NCBI GenBank assembly: GCA_011391115.1
Contig: JAABRC010000018.1
Coordinates: 1 to 14,111 of the forward strand
Length of the DNA: 14,111 bases
Direction: 5' to 3'
DNA from: Candidatus Egaibacter danicus
Lineage (GTDB): Bacteria > Pseudomonadota > Gammaproteobacteria > Burkholderiales > Burkholderiaceae
Shown here one piece after another: positions 1 to 7,093 of the stretch (position 1 is its first letter; every line of letters starts with the position of its first letter). The position numbers and the translations under genes were made by a program. Below the pieces are notes generated by a model, which saw only the letters and a program-made list of their open reading frames with translations, made no database searches and had not been told where the DNA came from.

Positions 1-290
1 ACGTCTTCAAGCTGGCGTTTCATTTTTTCGAAGGCATCTCGCAGGGCGATGTGAGCATCTTCGTGCTGCACATGATTCACCACCAATTCATGGCCCGGCA
101 ACGTGAGGTCGATGCGCACGCCAAATTGGCGCCCCTGATGTTTGTGCTTGTGCGCAAGATCAATACTGACGCGACACGCCATGATGTCGGGCGCAAGGGA
201 GTCCAGCTTGCGCGCATGCTCACGCGCACTGTTTTCCATCGCATCGGAAGGCTCAAGGCCATGAAACTGTATGTTGACCGGCAACTTCAT
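1..290 (-). CDS. HPF/RaiA-family ribosome hibernation factor (partial, 3' end outside window)
   Basis: The 96 complete codons visible begin MKLPVNIQFHGLEPSDAMEN and run to ...KMKRQLED at the window edge with no stop. The sequence matches the N-terminal domain of the ribosome hibernation promoting factor / RaiA family: an opening beta strand, a helix (SAREHARKLDSL), further strands ending FGVRIDLTLPGHELVV, then a helix (DAHIALRDAFEKMKRQLE). Family members bind the 30S decoding region and inactivate 70S ribosomes in stationary phase or stress. The ATG at 290 is preceded by GGGGG about 6-10 nt upstream; an in-frame TTG directly before it is a weaker alternative. Whether a C-terminal dimerisation domain exists (long HPF) cannot be seen. 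An FNR-type palindrome centred about 84 bp upstream (368-381) suggests low-oxygen induction. The family call is firm; a more exact name is not possible. Confidence 0.85.
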   Translation of the reverse strand, partial: MKLPVNIQFHGLEPSDAMENSAREHARKLDSLAPDIMACRVSIDLAHKHKHQGRQFGVRIDLTLPGHELVVNHVQHEDAHIALRDAFEKMKRQLED

Positions 291-336
291 CAATGACCCC
301 CAATCAGCTGTTTCGACGCCAGAACCGACACTCTGG

Positions 337-381
337 AAATATTTTTTCATGCCGGCTGAAAAGCGCCTTGAGAAAACTCAA
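337..381 (-). promoter_or_regulatory. FNR/ANR-type site and probable promoter of the hpf-like gene
   Basis: TTGAGAAAACTCAA at 368-381 fits the TTGA-N6-TCAA core of FNR/ANR sites. It is symmetrical over its whole length except for the central A/T bases. Its centre is 84.5 bp before the hpf-like ATG. On the minus strand an AT-rich stretch (AAAAAATATTT, 347-337) covers the place where the -10 element would be if the box sat at -41.5, which predicts a start near 333 and a leader of roughly 43 nt. The motif and spacing are seen; regulation by an FNR-type protein is inferred. Confidence 0.6.
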
Positions 382-384
382 GGC
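365..384 (-). terminator. Perfect 8-bp stem, 4-nt loop hairpin after the Bug-family gene
   Basis: GCCTTGAG and CTCAAGGC form a perfect 8-bp stem around a 4-nt loop, 29 nt beyond the stop codon of the minus-strand binding-protein gene. On that strand it is followed by GCTTTTCAGCC, a short and interrupted T-run, so termination may be partial. The same bases contain the FNR-type box of the next gene, so the symmetry may serve protein binding rather than, or as well as, RNA folding. Confidence 0.45.
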
Positions 385-413
385 ACACCGCCAGAACCTG
401 TGCCGGCAGGTAC

Positions 414-1394
414 TTACTGCGGCACAACACCCGCTTTCTTGACCAACCCGGCGTATTTCACCAACTCCGATTTGAAGTGCGCCAGCGCAAATTCCGGCGT
501 GGAGATATTGATGGTGTTGCCCTGTTTGGCCATGGCTTCTTTGACTTCAGCCGTGGCAAAGGCCGTCGCAACCGCATTGTGAATGCGCTTGACCTGATCC
601 GCAGGCAGACCCTTCGGGCCGACCACCGCAATCCAGCCTTCCACCAGATAGCCAGGGTAACCCTGCTCGGCTGATGTTGGAATATCGGGTGCAGCAGCGA
701 TGCGCGCAGGGGCTGACACACAAATGGCGCGCACGTTGCCGGCCTTGATCTGGCCCATGACGGCCGGCAACGCACCCACGCCCCAGTCCACCTGCCCACT
801 CACAATGTCTTGCAGCATGGGGCCAAAACCCCGGTACGGAATGTGCGTAGAGAAGGTGCCCGTCACATCCTTGAACAGTTCGGGCGCCAGATGCAGGATG
901 GTGCCGTTGCCACTGGACGCATAGTTGTACTTGCCGGGGTTGGCCTTGAACAGCGCCACCAGTTCCTTCATGTTCGCGGCCGGCACCTTGGGGTTGACCA
1001 CCAGCACCAGTGGCGTAGCGCCAATGACGGCAATGGGCGTGATATCCCCCACGGGATCAAACGGCACCGACTTCAGCACACTGGGGTATATCACGTGGTT
1101 GTTGGACACCATGGACAGCGTCAAACCATCCGGAGCCGACTTGATCATGGCGGCTGTACCCACCACGCCGCCCGCACCGGGCTGATTCTCGAAAACCACA
1201 GGCTGGCCGAGCGCTTTGGACAAGGCATTTTGCGCAGCACGGGCAATGCCGTCCACGCCAGAACCTGCGGACACCGGCAGGATGAATTTGACTGGTTTGT
1301 CAGACTGCGCCAAGGCGCCCAAGGGGGCAGCCAGCGCGGCAACTACCCCAGCCAGGGTTTGGCGACGGGTAAATTGAAAAGGGGAAGTGCTCAT
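414..1394 (-). CDS. Bug-family (TctC-like) tripartite tricarboxylate transporter substrate-binding protein
   Basis: The product has 326 aa, the usual size for Bug/TctC periplasmic receptors, which bind small carboxylates for tripartite tricarboxylate transporters or act as orphan receptors. The N-terminus has a twin-arginine-like signal (FTRRQTLAG, residues 8-16), a hydrophobic stretch and a likely cleavage site after ALA (about residue 29), then the typical mature start QSDKPVKFILPVSAGSGVDGIAR. Other family features are QPVVFENQPGAGGVVGTAAMIKSAPDG and an ending in KKAGVVPQ. A clear AAGGAGA ribosome binding site lies at 1400-1406. It is the last gene of the minus-strand unit, 66 bp after the CoA-transferase gene. 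No TctA/TctB membrane genes are in the window, which is common for Bug proteins in Burkholderiales. The ligand cannot be read from sequence; the neighbours suggest a branched (hydroxy)dicarboxylate. Confidence 0.92.
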   Translation of the reverse strand: MSTSPFQFTRRQTLAGVVAALAAPLGALAQSDKPVKFILPVSAGSGVDGIARAAQNALSKALGQPVVFENQPGAGGVVGTAAMIKSAPDGLTLSMVSNNHVIYPSVLKSVPFDPVGDITPIAVIGATPLVLVVNPKVPAANMKELVALFKANPGKYNYASSGNGTILHLAPELFKDVTGTFSTHIPYRGFGPMLQDIVSGQVDWGVGALPAVMGQIKAGNVRAICVSAPARIAAAPDIPTSAEQGYPGYLVEGWIAVVGPKGLPADQVKRIHNAVATAFATAEVKEAMAKQGNTINISTPEFALAHFKSELVKYAGLVKKAGVVPQ

Positions 1395-1460
1395 GAATGT
1401 CTCCTTGTAGTAGTGGAATGAGTCGGAAAAGCAGCTATGAATTGTGATCGATGAGATTCG

Positions 1461-2669
1461 TCAGGCCACCGCCGCCTTTGACTGCAGCGCAACGCATTCG
1501 TCGGCGCTGTATCCGAGGCCCCGCAACAGCTCGACCGTGTGCTCGCCCTTGCGTGGCGGTTGCAGGCGCACACCCAGGCGCTGGCCGTCCATGGTGAAGG
1601 GGAACAGCGTGGTCTGCGCCGTCTGACCCGCACGTTCGCCGTCTGGCAGCGTGATGTCGGCCAGGCCACCGGTCGCGAGCAAGTGCTCGTCGTCATACAG
1701 CTCTTCGGGTTTGCGAATGGGCGCGAATGGCAGACCAACTTTCTCGAACAGCGCCGCCAGCGCTGCTGCACGGTGTTGTGCGAGCCGCTCGCGCAGCAGC
1801 GGCATCAGCGTGGGGCGGGCCTGTACGCGCTGGTTGTTGGTCTGGAATTCAGGTTTGACTTTGAGATCATCAAAGCCCAGCGCGTCACAAAACGTGGCCC
1901 ACTGTGCATCGCTCACCGCGGCCAGAAAAATCTGCTCGCCGTCTTTCACAGTGAACACGTCGTACACCGCCCAGGCCGAAATGCGATCGGGCATGGGTGC
2001 CGCCGGCTTGCCGGTGATGGCGTACTGCAGCATGTGCTGGCCCACGAGGAACACGTTATTCTCAAACAGCGCACTTTGCACCTCCTGCCCCTTGCCGGTA
2101 ATGCCGCGCTGGATGAGTGCACCTAAAGCGCCCATGGCGCCGAACATGCCACCCATGATGTCGTTCACGCTGGAGCCCGCACGCAGCGGGTCGCCGGGTC
2201 GCCCGGTCATGTAGGCCAGACCGCCCATCATCTGCACCACTTCGTCCAGAGCTACCCGGTGTTCGTAGGGGCCGGGCAGAAAACCCTTGTGGCTCACGTA
2301 AATCAGGCGCTCGTTCACTCGGGAAAGCGCCGCGTAATCGAGTCCGTATTTGCCCATGGTGCCGGGTTTGAAGTTCTCGGCCACCACGTCGGCACTGGCT
2401 GCGAGTTTGCGCGCCACTTCAGCTCCAGCAGGGTTGTGCAGGTCAATTGCAATACTTTTCTTGTTGCGGTTGAACATGGGGAAGAACCCAGCCCCGGCAC
2501 CCAGCAGATGACGTGTGCGGTCGCCGTCAATCGGCTCGACCTTGATGACCTCGGCCCCCATGTCGGCCAGCACCATGCCGCAGGTGGGGCCCATGACCAT
2601 GTGGGTGAATTCGACGACGCGCAGGCCCTTGAGGGGCAGCGGGCGGGATGCATCAGAAATGTGGGTCAT
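1461..2669 (-). CDS. CaiB/BaiF (class III) CoA-transferase
   Basis: The 402-aa protein carries the whole class III CoA-transferase fold: LPLKGLRVVEFTHMVMGPTCG at the N-terminus (residues 11-31), ADMGAEVIKVEPIDGDRTR (35-53), NRNKKSIAIDL (67-77) and the catalytic-site segment GSSVNDIMGG with Asp170, equivalent to Asp169 of formyl-CoA transferase, which forms the aspartyl-CoA intermediate. The family moves CoA between carboxylic acids, often from succinyl-CoA. It lies between the HMG-CoA lyase-like gene (77 bp upstream) and the Bug gene (66 bp downstream), so a role in activating the lyase substrate is likely; human SUGCT, a family member, accepts glutarate and 3-hydroxy-3-methylglutarate. The ATG at 2669 gives the usual family start, but no good Shine-Dalgarno sequence precedes it, and a 45-bp repeat lies in its leader. 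Acceptor and donor are inferred. Confidence 0.92.
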   Translation of the reverse strand: MTHISDASRPLPLKGLRVVEFTHMVMGPTCGMVLADMGAEVIKVEPIDGDRTRHLLGAGAGFFPMFNRNKKSIAIDLHNPAGAEVARKLAASADVVAENFKPGTMGKYGLDYAALSRVNERLIYVSHKGFLPGPYEHRVALDEVVQMMGGLAYMTGRPGDPLRAGSSVNDIMGGMFGAMGALGALIQRGITGKGQEVQSALFENNVFLVGQHMLQYAITGKPAAPMPDRISAWAVYDVFTVKDGEQIFLAAVSDAQWATFCDALGFDDLKVKPEFQTNNQRVQARPTLMPLLRERLAQHRAAALAALFEKVGLPFAPIRKPEELYDDEHLLATGGLADITLPDGERAGQTAQTTLFPFTMDGQRLGVRLQPPRKGEHTVELLRGLGYSADECVALQSKAAVA

Positions 2670-2700
2670 GGATGGGCTGGTTTCAGGTAAAAGAGGCTTA

Positions 2701-2745
2701 TAGCCCTCGTATCATATGCGCAAGCAGCTATTATTTTTATAGCAA
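2701..2745 (-). repeat. Dispersed AT-rich 45-bp repeat, copy 1 (between lyase and CoA-transferase genes)
   Basis: Read on the minus strand it begins TTGCTATAAAAATAATAGC immediately after the TGA stop of the lyase gene and ends ACGAGGGCTA. It aligns without gaps to 9011-9055 over 45 bp at about 80% identity. GCTAT, ATAGC and GCTAT segments sit in series, so the central ATAGC could pair with either flank. I recall similar short intergenic elements from Comamonadaceae genomes but cannot verify this here. Confidence 0.65.
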
Positions 2746-3726
2746 TCAGGTGGCCGCGGCAATCGGGGCTGGCTGCATGGTTTTGGGCAAACCGGCCATC
2801 CACAGCGTGCCGTGCAGGGTCTCGCCATTCAGCCAGTGGGCCACCTGTTGTCGCAGCTCCAGCAGTGCGTTGACGTTGATGCCCGTGCCGATCTGCATGC
2901 TCTGGAGCATATAGGCCAGATCTTCGGTGCTGACGTTGCCGCTGGCGCCGGGCGCGTGCGGGCAGCCGCCAATACCGGCTAGGCACGCGTCAAACCGCGT
3001 CACCCCGGTTTGCAGCGCCGCGTACACATTGGCCAGGCCCAGGCCGCGCGTGTCGTGGAAGTGGCCGCACCAGAGCTTGTCGCCCACCAGTGCCCGCGCT
3101 TTGTCAAACAGGCGTGCCACCATGCCGGGATCGGCATAACCCACGGTATCGGCCAGGCTGACGCGATCGGCACCCGCGTCCAGCAGCGCCAGCATCAGGC
3201 GGATGACTTCGCTCTCTTTCACCTCACCCTGCAAGGTGCAGCCAAAGGCTGTGCCCACTCCGCCTTCAATGATGATGCTGGAGCCCGCGGCATCCCGCGC
3301 GGCACGGATGTGGGCGACTTCTTCCACCACTTCGTCCGGTGTTTTGCGCAGGTTAGCCAGGCTGTGCGCATGGCTGGCAGACAGCGGCACGATCATGGCG
3401 TGCGCCCCGCTCTCCATCGCGCTCTGTGCGCCCCGCAGGTTGGGCACCAGCACCGAGACCACCAGGCCTGGCAGGGTTTTGGCAAACGCCACCAGTTCCG
3501 CCGTGTCGGCCAGTTGCGGCAGCAGGCGGGCGGGAACAAACGAGCCCACCTCAATCTCGCGCTGGCCTGCCGCATGGGCCGCGCGAATCCACTCGCGCTT
3601 TTGCACCGTGGGCATCACACGCGCAATGCTTTGCAGCCCGTCGCGCAGGCCCACTTCACGAATGATGGCGTGGCGTGGCAAGGGGAGCGGCGCGGGGACC
3701 GAGTTGGATGGCGTGGGACTTGTCAT
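2746..3726 (-). CDS. Hydroxymethylglutaryl-CoA lyase family protein
   Basis: The 326-aa DRE-TIM metallolyase-like barrel shows HMG-CoA lyase hallmarks. These are EVGLRDGLQ (residues 24-32, with catalytic Arg28 and metal-binding Asp29), IEVGSFVP (Glu59), the HFHDTRGLGLANV metal-ligand motif (His222, His224), and the flexible active-site loop AGIGGCPHAPGASGN with Cys255 and Asn264. Family enzymes split 3-hydroxy-3-methylglutaryl-CoA or longer homologues into an acyl-CoA and a keto acid; HMG-CoA gives acetyl-CoA and acetoacetate. The usual GPRDG is GLRDG here, and TSFV is GSFV, so the substrate may differ. The ATG at 3726 adds about 18 Pro-rich residues before the barrel and lacks a clear Shine-Dalgarno sequence. 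It is the first gene of the minus-strand unit, divergent from a LysR regulator. Isohexenylglutaryl-CoA lyase or another related lyase is an alternative. Confidence 0.9.
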   Translation of the reverse strand: MTSPTPSNSVPAPLPLPRHAIIREVGLRDGLQSIARVMPTVQKREWIRAAHAAGQREIEVGSFVPARLLPQLADTAELVAFAKTLPGLVVSVLVPNLRGAQSAMESGAHAMIVPLSASHAHSLANLRKTPDEVVEEVAHIRAARDAAGSSIIIEGGVGTAFGCTLQGEVKESEVIRLMLALLDAGADRVSLADTVGYADPGMVARLFDKARALVGDKLWCGHFHDTRGLGLANVYAALQTGVTRFDACLAGIGGCPHAPGASGNVSTEDLAYMLQSMQIGTGINVNALLELRQQVAHWLNGETLHGTLWMAGLPKTMQPAPIAAAT

Positions 3727-3738
3727 GCGTTAATTTTA

Positions 3739-3800
3739 GATATTCCACAAAAGTCGCATTGGTAATTTTAGGAACTTTAAAATTTCCATATTGGAATATC
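3739..3800. promoter_or_regulatory. Divergent promoter/operator region with T-N11-A LysR-type palindrome
   Basis: TTCCATATTGGAA at 3784-3796 is a 5-3-5 palindrome fitting the LysR-family T-N11-A box. On the minus strand it overlaps the -35 position (3793-3788) of a candidate TAAAAT -10 box (3770-3765, 17-bp spacer), predicting a lyase transcript start near 3758. A perfect 9-bp inverted repeat, GATATTCCA (3739-3747) and TGGAATATC (3792-3800), is 44 bp apart, as expected for two-site binding by a LysR tetramer. A third repeat pair, GGTAATTTTA (3761-3770) with TAAAATTTCC (3778-3787), has one mismatch. Confidence 0.6.
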
Positions 3801-3833
3801 ATTAATCTCCAGTTTTTGCTCAAGGAACACCCC

Positions 3834-4739
3834 ATGCGCGACCTTGATCTCACCACCCTGCGGCTGTTTGTAACCGTGTGCGAAACCCGCAACATGGCCC
3901 GCGCTGCCGAGCAGGCGCACATTGTGGGCTCGGCTATCAGCAAGCGTCTGGCGCAACTGGAGGAAACCGTGGGCACACCCTTGCTGGTGCGCAGACGCCA
4001 CGGTGTGGAGCCCACGCCCGCGGGGGAGACGCTGCTGGAACACACCCGCACCATGCTGGCCAGTGCAGACCGCATTGAGCAGGACATGGCCGCCTATGTG
4101 TCCGGCGTGCGGGGGCAGGTTCGGCTGCTGGCTACTGCGTCCGTCATGGCGGAATCCCTGGCCGATGACGTGGCCGCGTTCCTGAAAAACCCCTTGCACC
4201 GCGACATCCGCGTGGACATGGAAGAGCGCATCAGCCCCGAGGTGGTGCGGGGTGTCTGGCAGGGCAGTGCGTCGCTGGGCATCTGCTGGGCCAGCAACCA
4301 GGGCGCCGATCTGGGCGCGTTGCAATCACGTCCCTACCGCAGCGACCACCTGGCCATTGTTGTGCATCCGTCTCACCCACTGGCAGGGCGGAGGTCGGTC
4401 CGTTTCGAGCAGACGCTTGACCACGAACACGTGAGCCTGCCGGTCACCAGCGCCGTGCAGGTGATGCTGAAGCGGGCCGCCGCCGCGTTGGGCAAAACGC
4501 TGGTGAACCGGGTGATCGTCTCCAACTTTGAAGCCGCCCTTCGCGTGGTCAAGGCCAACCTGGCCATCAGCGTGGTGCCGCAGGAGGTAGCACAGCCTTA
4601 TGCTGCCGCCCACAACCTGCGGGTCATTGCGCTGGACGAGCCCTGGGCCCGGCGGGAATTCGCTATCTGCTTTCGGGATGAGGCTAGCCTGTCACCTGCG
4701 TCGCGTTTGCTGATGACGCACCTGCAGATGCAGGCTTAG
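3834..4739 (+). CDS. LysR-family transcriptional regulator
   Basis: The 301-aa protein starts MRDLDLTTLRLFVTVCETRN. It has a LysR-type winged helix-turn-helix at about residues 5-62 (AARAAEQ-like helix, AISKRLAQLEETVGTPLLVRR, GVEPTPAGETLL), a linker helix, and a two-lobe effector-binding domain from about residue 90 to the end. The ATG at 3834 is chosen over upstream in-frame starts because CAAGGAA lies 7-8 nt before it and LysR proteins normally begin at this point. It is divergent from the lyase/CoA-transferase/Bug unit and most likely controls that unit and itself through the palindromes at 3739-3800. The inducer is unknown; a substrate or CoA intermediate of the pathway is the natural guess. 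Confidence 0.92.
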   Translation: MRDLDLTTLRLFVTVCETRNMARAAEQAHIVGSAISKRLAQLEETVGTPLLVRRRHGVEPTPAGETLLEHTRTMLASADRIEQDMAAYVSGVRGQVRLLATASVMAESLADDVAAFLKNPLHRDIRVDMEERISPEVVRGVWQGSASLGICWASNQGADLGALQSRPYRSDHLAIVVHPSHPLAGRRSVRFEQTLDHEHVSLPVTSAVQVMLKRAAAALGKTLVNRVIVSNFEAALRVVKANLAISVVPQEVAQPYAAAHNLRVIALDEPWARREFAICFRDEASLSPASRLLMTHLQMQA

Positions 4740-4749
4740 CAGTCCGTTT

Positions 4750-4774
4750 TGCGTTCCTGATGCAATCCTGATAC
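4750..4774 (+). promoter_or_regulatory. Tandem TCCTGAT half-sites upstream of the sensor kinase gene
   Basis: TCCTGAT occurs at 4755-4761 and 4766-4772, an 11-bp period typical of OmpR/KdpE-family tandem binding. The enclosing 13-mer TGCGTTCCTGATG (4750-4762) recurs exactly at 7036-7048 upstream of kup. A GATACGC direct repeat follows (4770-4776, 4782-4788). Autoregulation by the KdpE-like protein is inferred. Confidence 0.5.
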
Positions 4775-4795
4775 GCCGGGTGATACGCTGACGGC

Positions 4796-6346
4796 ATGAC
4801 TCGCACCCCCACCACGGTCAACAATCAGGGTATCCACTCCCTGCGCGGTTGGGCGGCTGTCGCATTGCTGCTGGCAGCAGCCACCGTTTGCGGCGCAGTC
4901 CTTGACGCCCACGTGTCTCTCACCAGCCAGGCGATGCTGTACGTGCTGGTCGTCGTGCTGGCGGCCTACAAACTGGATTGGGTGCAATCGGTCGTTTGTG
5001 CAGTCGGCGCGGTGACCGCACTGAACTTCTTCTTCGTACCTCCACGCTGGACATTTGAGGTGGAGAGCCAGGAGCACTTCATTGCCTTGGCCGTGATGCT
5101 GGCGGTGGCCCTGGTCATCAGCCGTCTGGCCGCCGGCATCCGCAAGGAGTCCCGCAACGCGGCGGCCAGCGAAAAACGCGCCCGACAGTTACAGGTGCTG
5201 GCAACCAGCCTGGCGGTTGTAGATACAACTGACGGCATCCTGGCCCTGGGTCAGGGCGCCCTGGACGCCGCATGTGGCGGCCCCAACGAGTTGATACTGG
5301 CCGCCGGTGCAGCCAACGGCCCGGCAGACCCTTCCAGGCTTTTACCGTCACTACCAGGGGTGATATTGGATGGCCTGCGCAGCTGCTTGGCCGAGTCCGC
5401 GGTGCTGGGCCCGGGAACAGGTCGCTGGCCTGGGCTGGATGCCTGGTATTTGCCTTTGGGTGAAAAAGGCCATGTCATGGGGGCTGCCTGTGTGCGCCCT
5501 GCGCGCTCGGATGACATCAACGGCCGCGAACATGCGCAAGCCATTTGCCTCATGTTGGGGCAAGCCCTGCTGCGGGTGGGTCTGTCCGCGTCGGTGCAGG
5601 CCGCCCGCAACGAGGCTGATCGCCAGCAACTTCAAAGCACTTTTCTGGCGGCGGTGTCACACGATCTGCGCACACCCCTGGCGGCCATTGTGGGGGCGGC
5701 GTCGTCACTGCAGACGCAGCACGAAAAACTGTCTGGATCTGACCGCGAACGGCTGCTGGGTAGCATCGTCAGCGAAGCGTCCTATTTATCCACCATCACG
5801 GAAAACACACTTCAGCTGGTGCAGCTCACCAGCGCACAACGGCAGCTCCGGCACGACTGGGAATCCCCGGAAGAAATTGTGGGCTCGGTCATGGCCAGGA
5901 TGCGCCGGCGTGACCCTACCCGGCGCATCCGGTCCCAAGTCGCCGCGGGGCTTCCCCTGATCAAGGCAGACCCGGTTTTGCTGGCGCAGCTGATCAGCAA
6001 TCTGCTGGACAACGCGCTGAAGTACAGCGGTGGCGAGATCAACCTGGTCGTCAAGATAACCGACCAGACGCTGGAGATACTCGTCAAGGACCGGGGGCCG
6101 GGCATTGCGCCAACCGAGCAGGAACTGATTTTTGAACCCTACCGGCGCGGTGACCAATCCGGTTCACGCGAATCCCGCGGGGCCGGACTGGGGCTGGCCT
6201 TATGCCGGGCCATTGCACAGGCACATGGTGGCAACCTGACGGTCAGACGTCGCTCCGGCGGTGGAAGCAGTTTCAGCGCGACGTTACCCCTGGACCCCAG
6301 GCAACCCCAACCTCCATTGACGACTCCATCCAAGGAGTCAACATGA
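4796..6346 (+). CDS. Short KdpD-like sensor histidine kinase
   Basis: The 516-aa protein resembles the C-terminal half of KdpD. A membrane domain of about four segments comes first (roughly residues 17-37, 45-59, 63-82 and 94-112, with the DUF4118-type motif ALNFFFVPPRWTFEV at 75-89). A GAF-like region (about 135-260) follows, then the HisKA segment with SHDLRTPLAAIVG (phospho-acceptor His289), the N box SNLLDNALKYS (401-411), DRGPG (432-436) and GAGLGL (462-467) of the ATPase domain. E. coli KdpD has about 894 aa; the N-terminal KdpD and universal-stress domains are absent here. The stop overlaps the start of the response regulator gene by 4 bp (ATGA). With kup next and no kdpFABC in view, the likely output is potassium transport by Kup. 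No strong ribosome binding site precedes the ATG at 4796. Confidence 0.88.
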   Translation: MTRTPTTVNNQGIHSLRGWAAVALLLAAATVCGAVLDAHVSLTSQAMLYVLVVVLAAYKLDWVQSVVCAVGAVTALNFFFVPPRWTFEVESQEHFIALAVMLAVALVISRLAAGIRKESRNAAASEKRARQLQVLATSLAVVDTTDGILALGQGALDAACGGPNELILAAGAANGPADPSRLLPSLPGVILDGLRSCLAESAVLGPGTGRWPGLDAWYLPLGEKGHVMGAACVRPARSDDINGREHAQAICLMLGQALLRVGLSASVQAARNEADRQQLQSTFLAAVSHDLRTPLAAIVGAASSLQTQHEKLSGSDRERLLGSIVSEASYLSTITENTLQLVQLTSAQRQLRHDWESPEEIVGSVMARMRRRDPTRRIRSQVAAGLPLIKADPVLLAQLISNLLDNALKYSGGEINLVVKITDQTLEILVKDRGPGIAPTEQELIFEPYRRGDQSGSRESRGAGLGLALCRAIAQAHGGNLTVRRRSGGGSSFSATLPLDPRQPQPPLTTPSKEST

Positions 6347-7029
6347 GCCTCAAGGTATTGGTGGTGGAGGACGACCGCGAAATACGGTCGATGATGCAGT
6401 CGTCGCTGTCAGTAGAAGGGTTTGACGTGCAAACCGCTGTGTCGTTGAGCGAAGCCCGCGCACTGCTGAAACACAACCCGCCCGATGTCATCGTGCTGGA
6501 CCTGGGGCTGCCCGATGGCGATGGTGTGGAACTGGTTCACGAACTTCGCAAACAGCATTCAACGCCCGTCATTGTGGTGTCGGCCAGGCATCAGGAGGCC
6601 CAGAAGATTGCCTTGCTGGACGCAGGCGCAGACGACTACCTGACCAAACCGTTCAGCGTGGGCGAGCTGCTGGCCCGCATACGGGTCACCCTGCGCCACC
6701 GCGGCACCAGCCTGGCCGCCGCAGTAACCACCCACACACTGGAAGATCTTCACATTGACCTGGCAACGCGCGTGGTGGAACGTGACGGTGAGGCCTTGCA
6801 CCTCACACCGACCGAATTCAACCTGTTGGCCCGGCTGGTGCGCAGCGCGGGCCGGGTGGTAACGCACCGGCAATTGCTCACCGACGTATGGGGGCCTGAA
6901 TTCACCGAACACACACACTACTTACGCCTGTACATGGCCCAGCTGCGCGCCAAGCTGGAGCGCGACCCAGCAGAGCCCCGGCACCTGCTGACTGAAACGG
7001 GCGTGGGCTACCGGCTGGCAGACACCTGA
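6343..7029 (+). CDS. KdpE-like OmpR-family response regulator
   Basis: The 228-aa protein has an intact receiver domain: acidic residues Glu9, Asp10 and Asp11, phospho-acceptor Asp53 in [11 protein letters not shown], Ser80 and Lys102 in [14 protein letters not shown]-terminal OmpR/PhoB winged helix follows, ending [16 protein letters not shown], close to the E. coli KdpE C-terminus. The ATG at 6343 is chosen because AAGGAG lies 6 nt upstream and it overlaps the kinase stop as ATGA, which indicates translational coupling; an upstream in-frame start would run through the kinase gene. It should take phosphate from the preceding kinase and bind the TCCTKAT repeats found before the kinase gene and before kup. 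Confidence 0.9.
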   Translation: MSLKVLVVEDDREIRSMMQSSLSVEGFDVQTAVSLSEARALLKHNPPDVIVLDLGLPDGDGVELVHELRKQHSTPVIVVSARHQEAQKIALLDAGADDYLTKPFSVGELLARIRVTLRHRGTSLAAAVTTHTLEDLHIDLATRVVERDGEALHLTPTEFNLLARLVRSAGRVVTHRQLLTDVWGPEFTEHTHYLRLYMAQLRAKLERDPAEPRHLLTETGVGYRLADT

Positions 7030-7048
7030 TCCTTATGCGTTCCTGATG
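7030..7048 (+). promoter_or_regulatory. Tandem TCCTTAT/TCCTGAT half-sites upstream of kup
   Basis: TCCTTAT at 7030-7036 and TCCTGAT at 7041-7047 repeat with the same 11-bp period as the sites before the kinase gene, directly after the regulator's stop codon. This supports a separate, regulator-controlled kup promoter and a kup start downstream at 7094. The motif is seen; the function is inferred. Confidence 0.5.
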
Positions 7049-7093
7049 GACCGGCGACGACAGTCGAGCCTTGTTCATCCATCAAGAATCGCA

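Noticed and set aside
51..296. Plus-strand reading frame at the left edge
   Set aside because: The opposite strand encodes a clear HPF/RaiA domain that runs off the window.
4749..4777. Consensus sigma-70 promoter starting with TTGCGT before the kinase gene
   Set aside because: No acceptable -10 hexamer at 16-18 bp spacing; the region is better explained as a regulator site.
7046..7093. Upstream ATG giving a 645-aa Kup
   Set aside because: The extra 16 residues are not family-like, and the stretch overlaps the tandem regulator half-sites; homologues begin at MSQ (7094).
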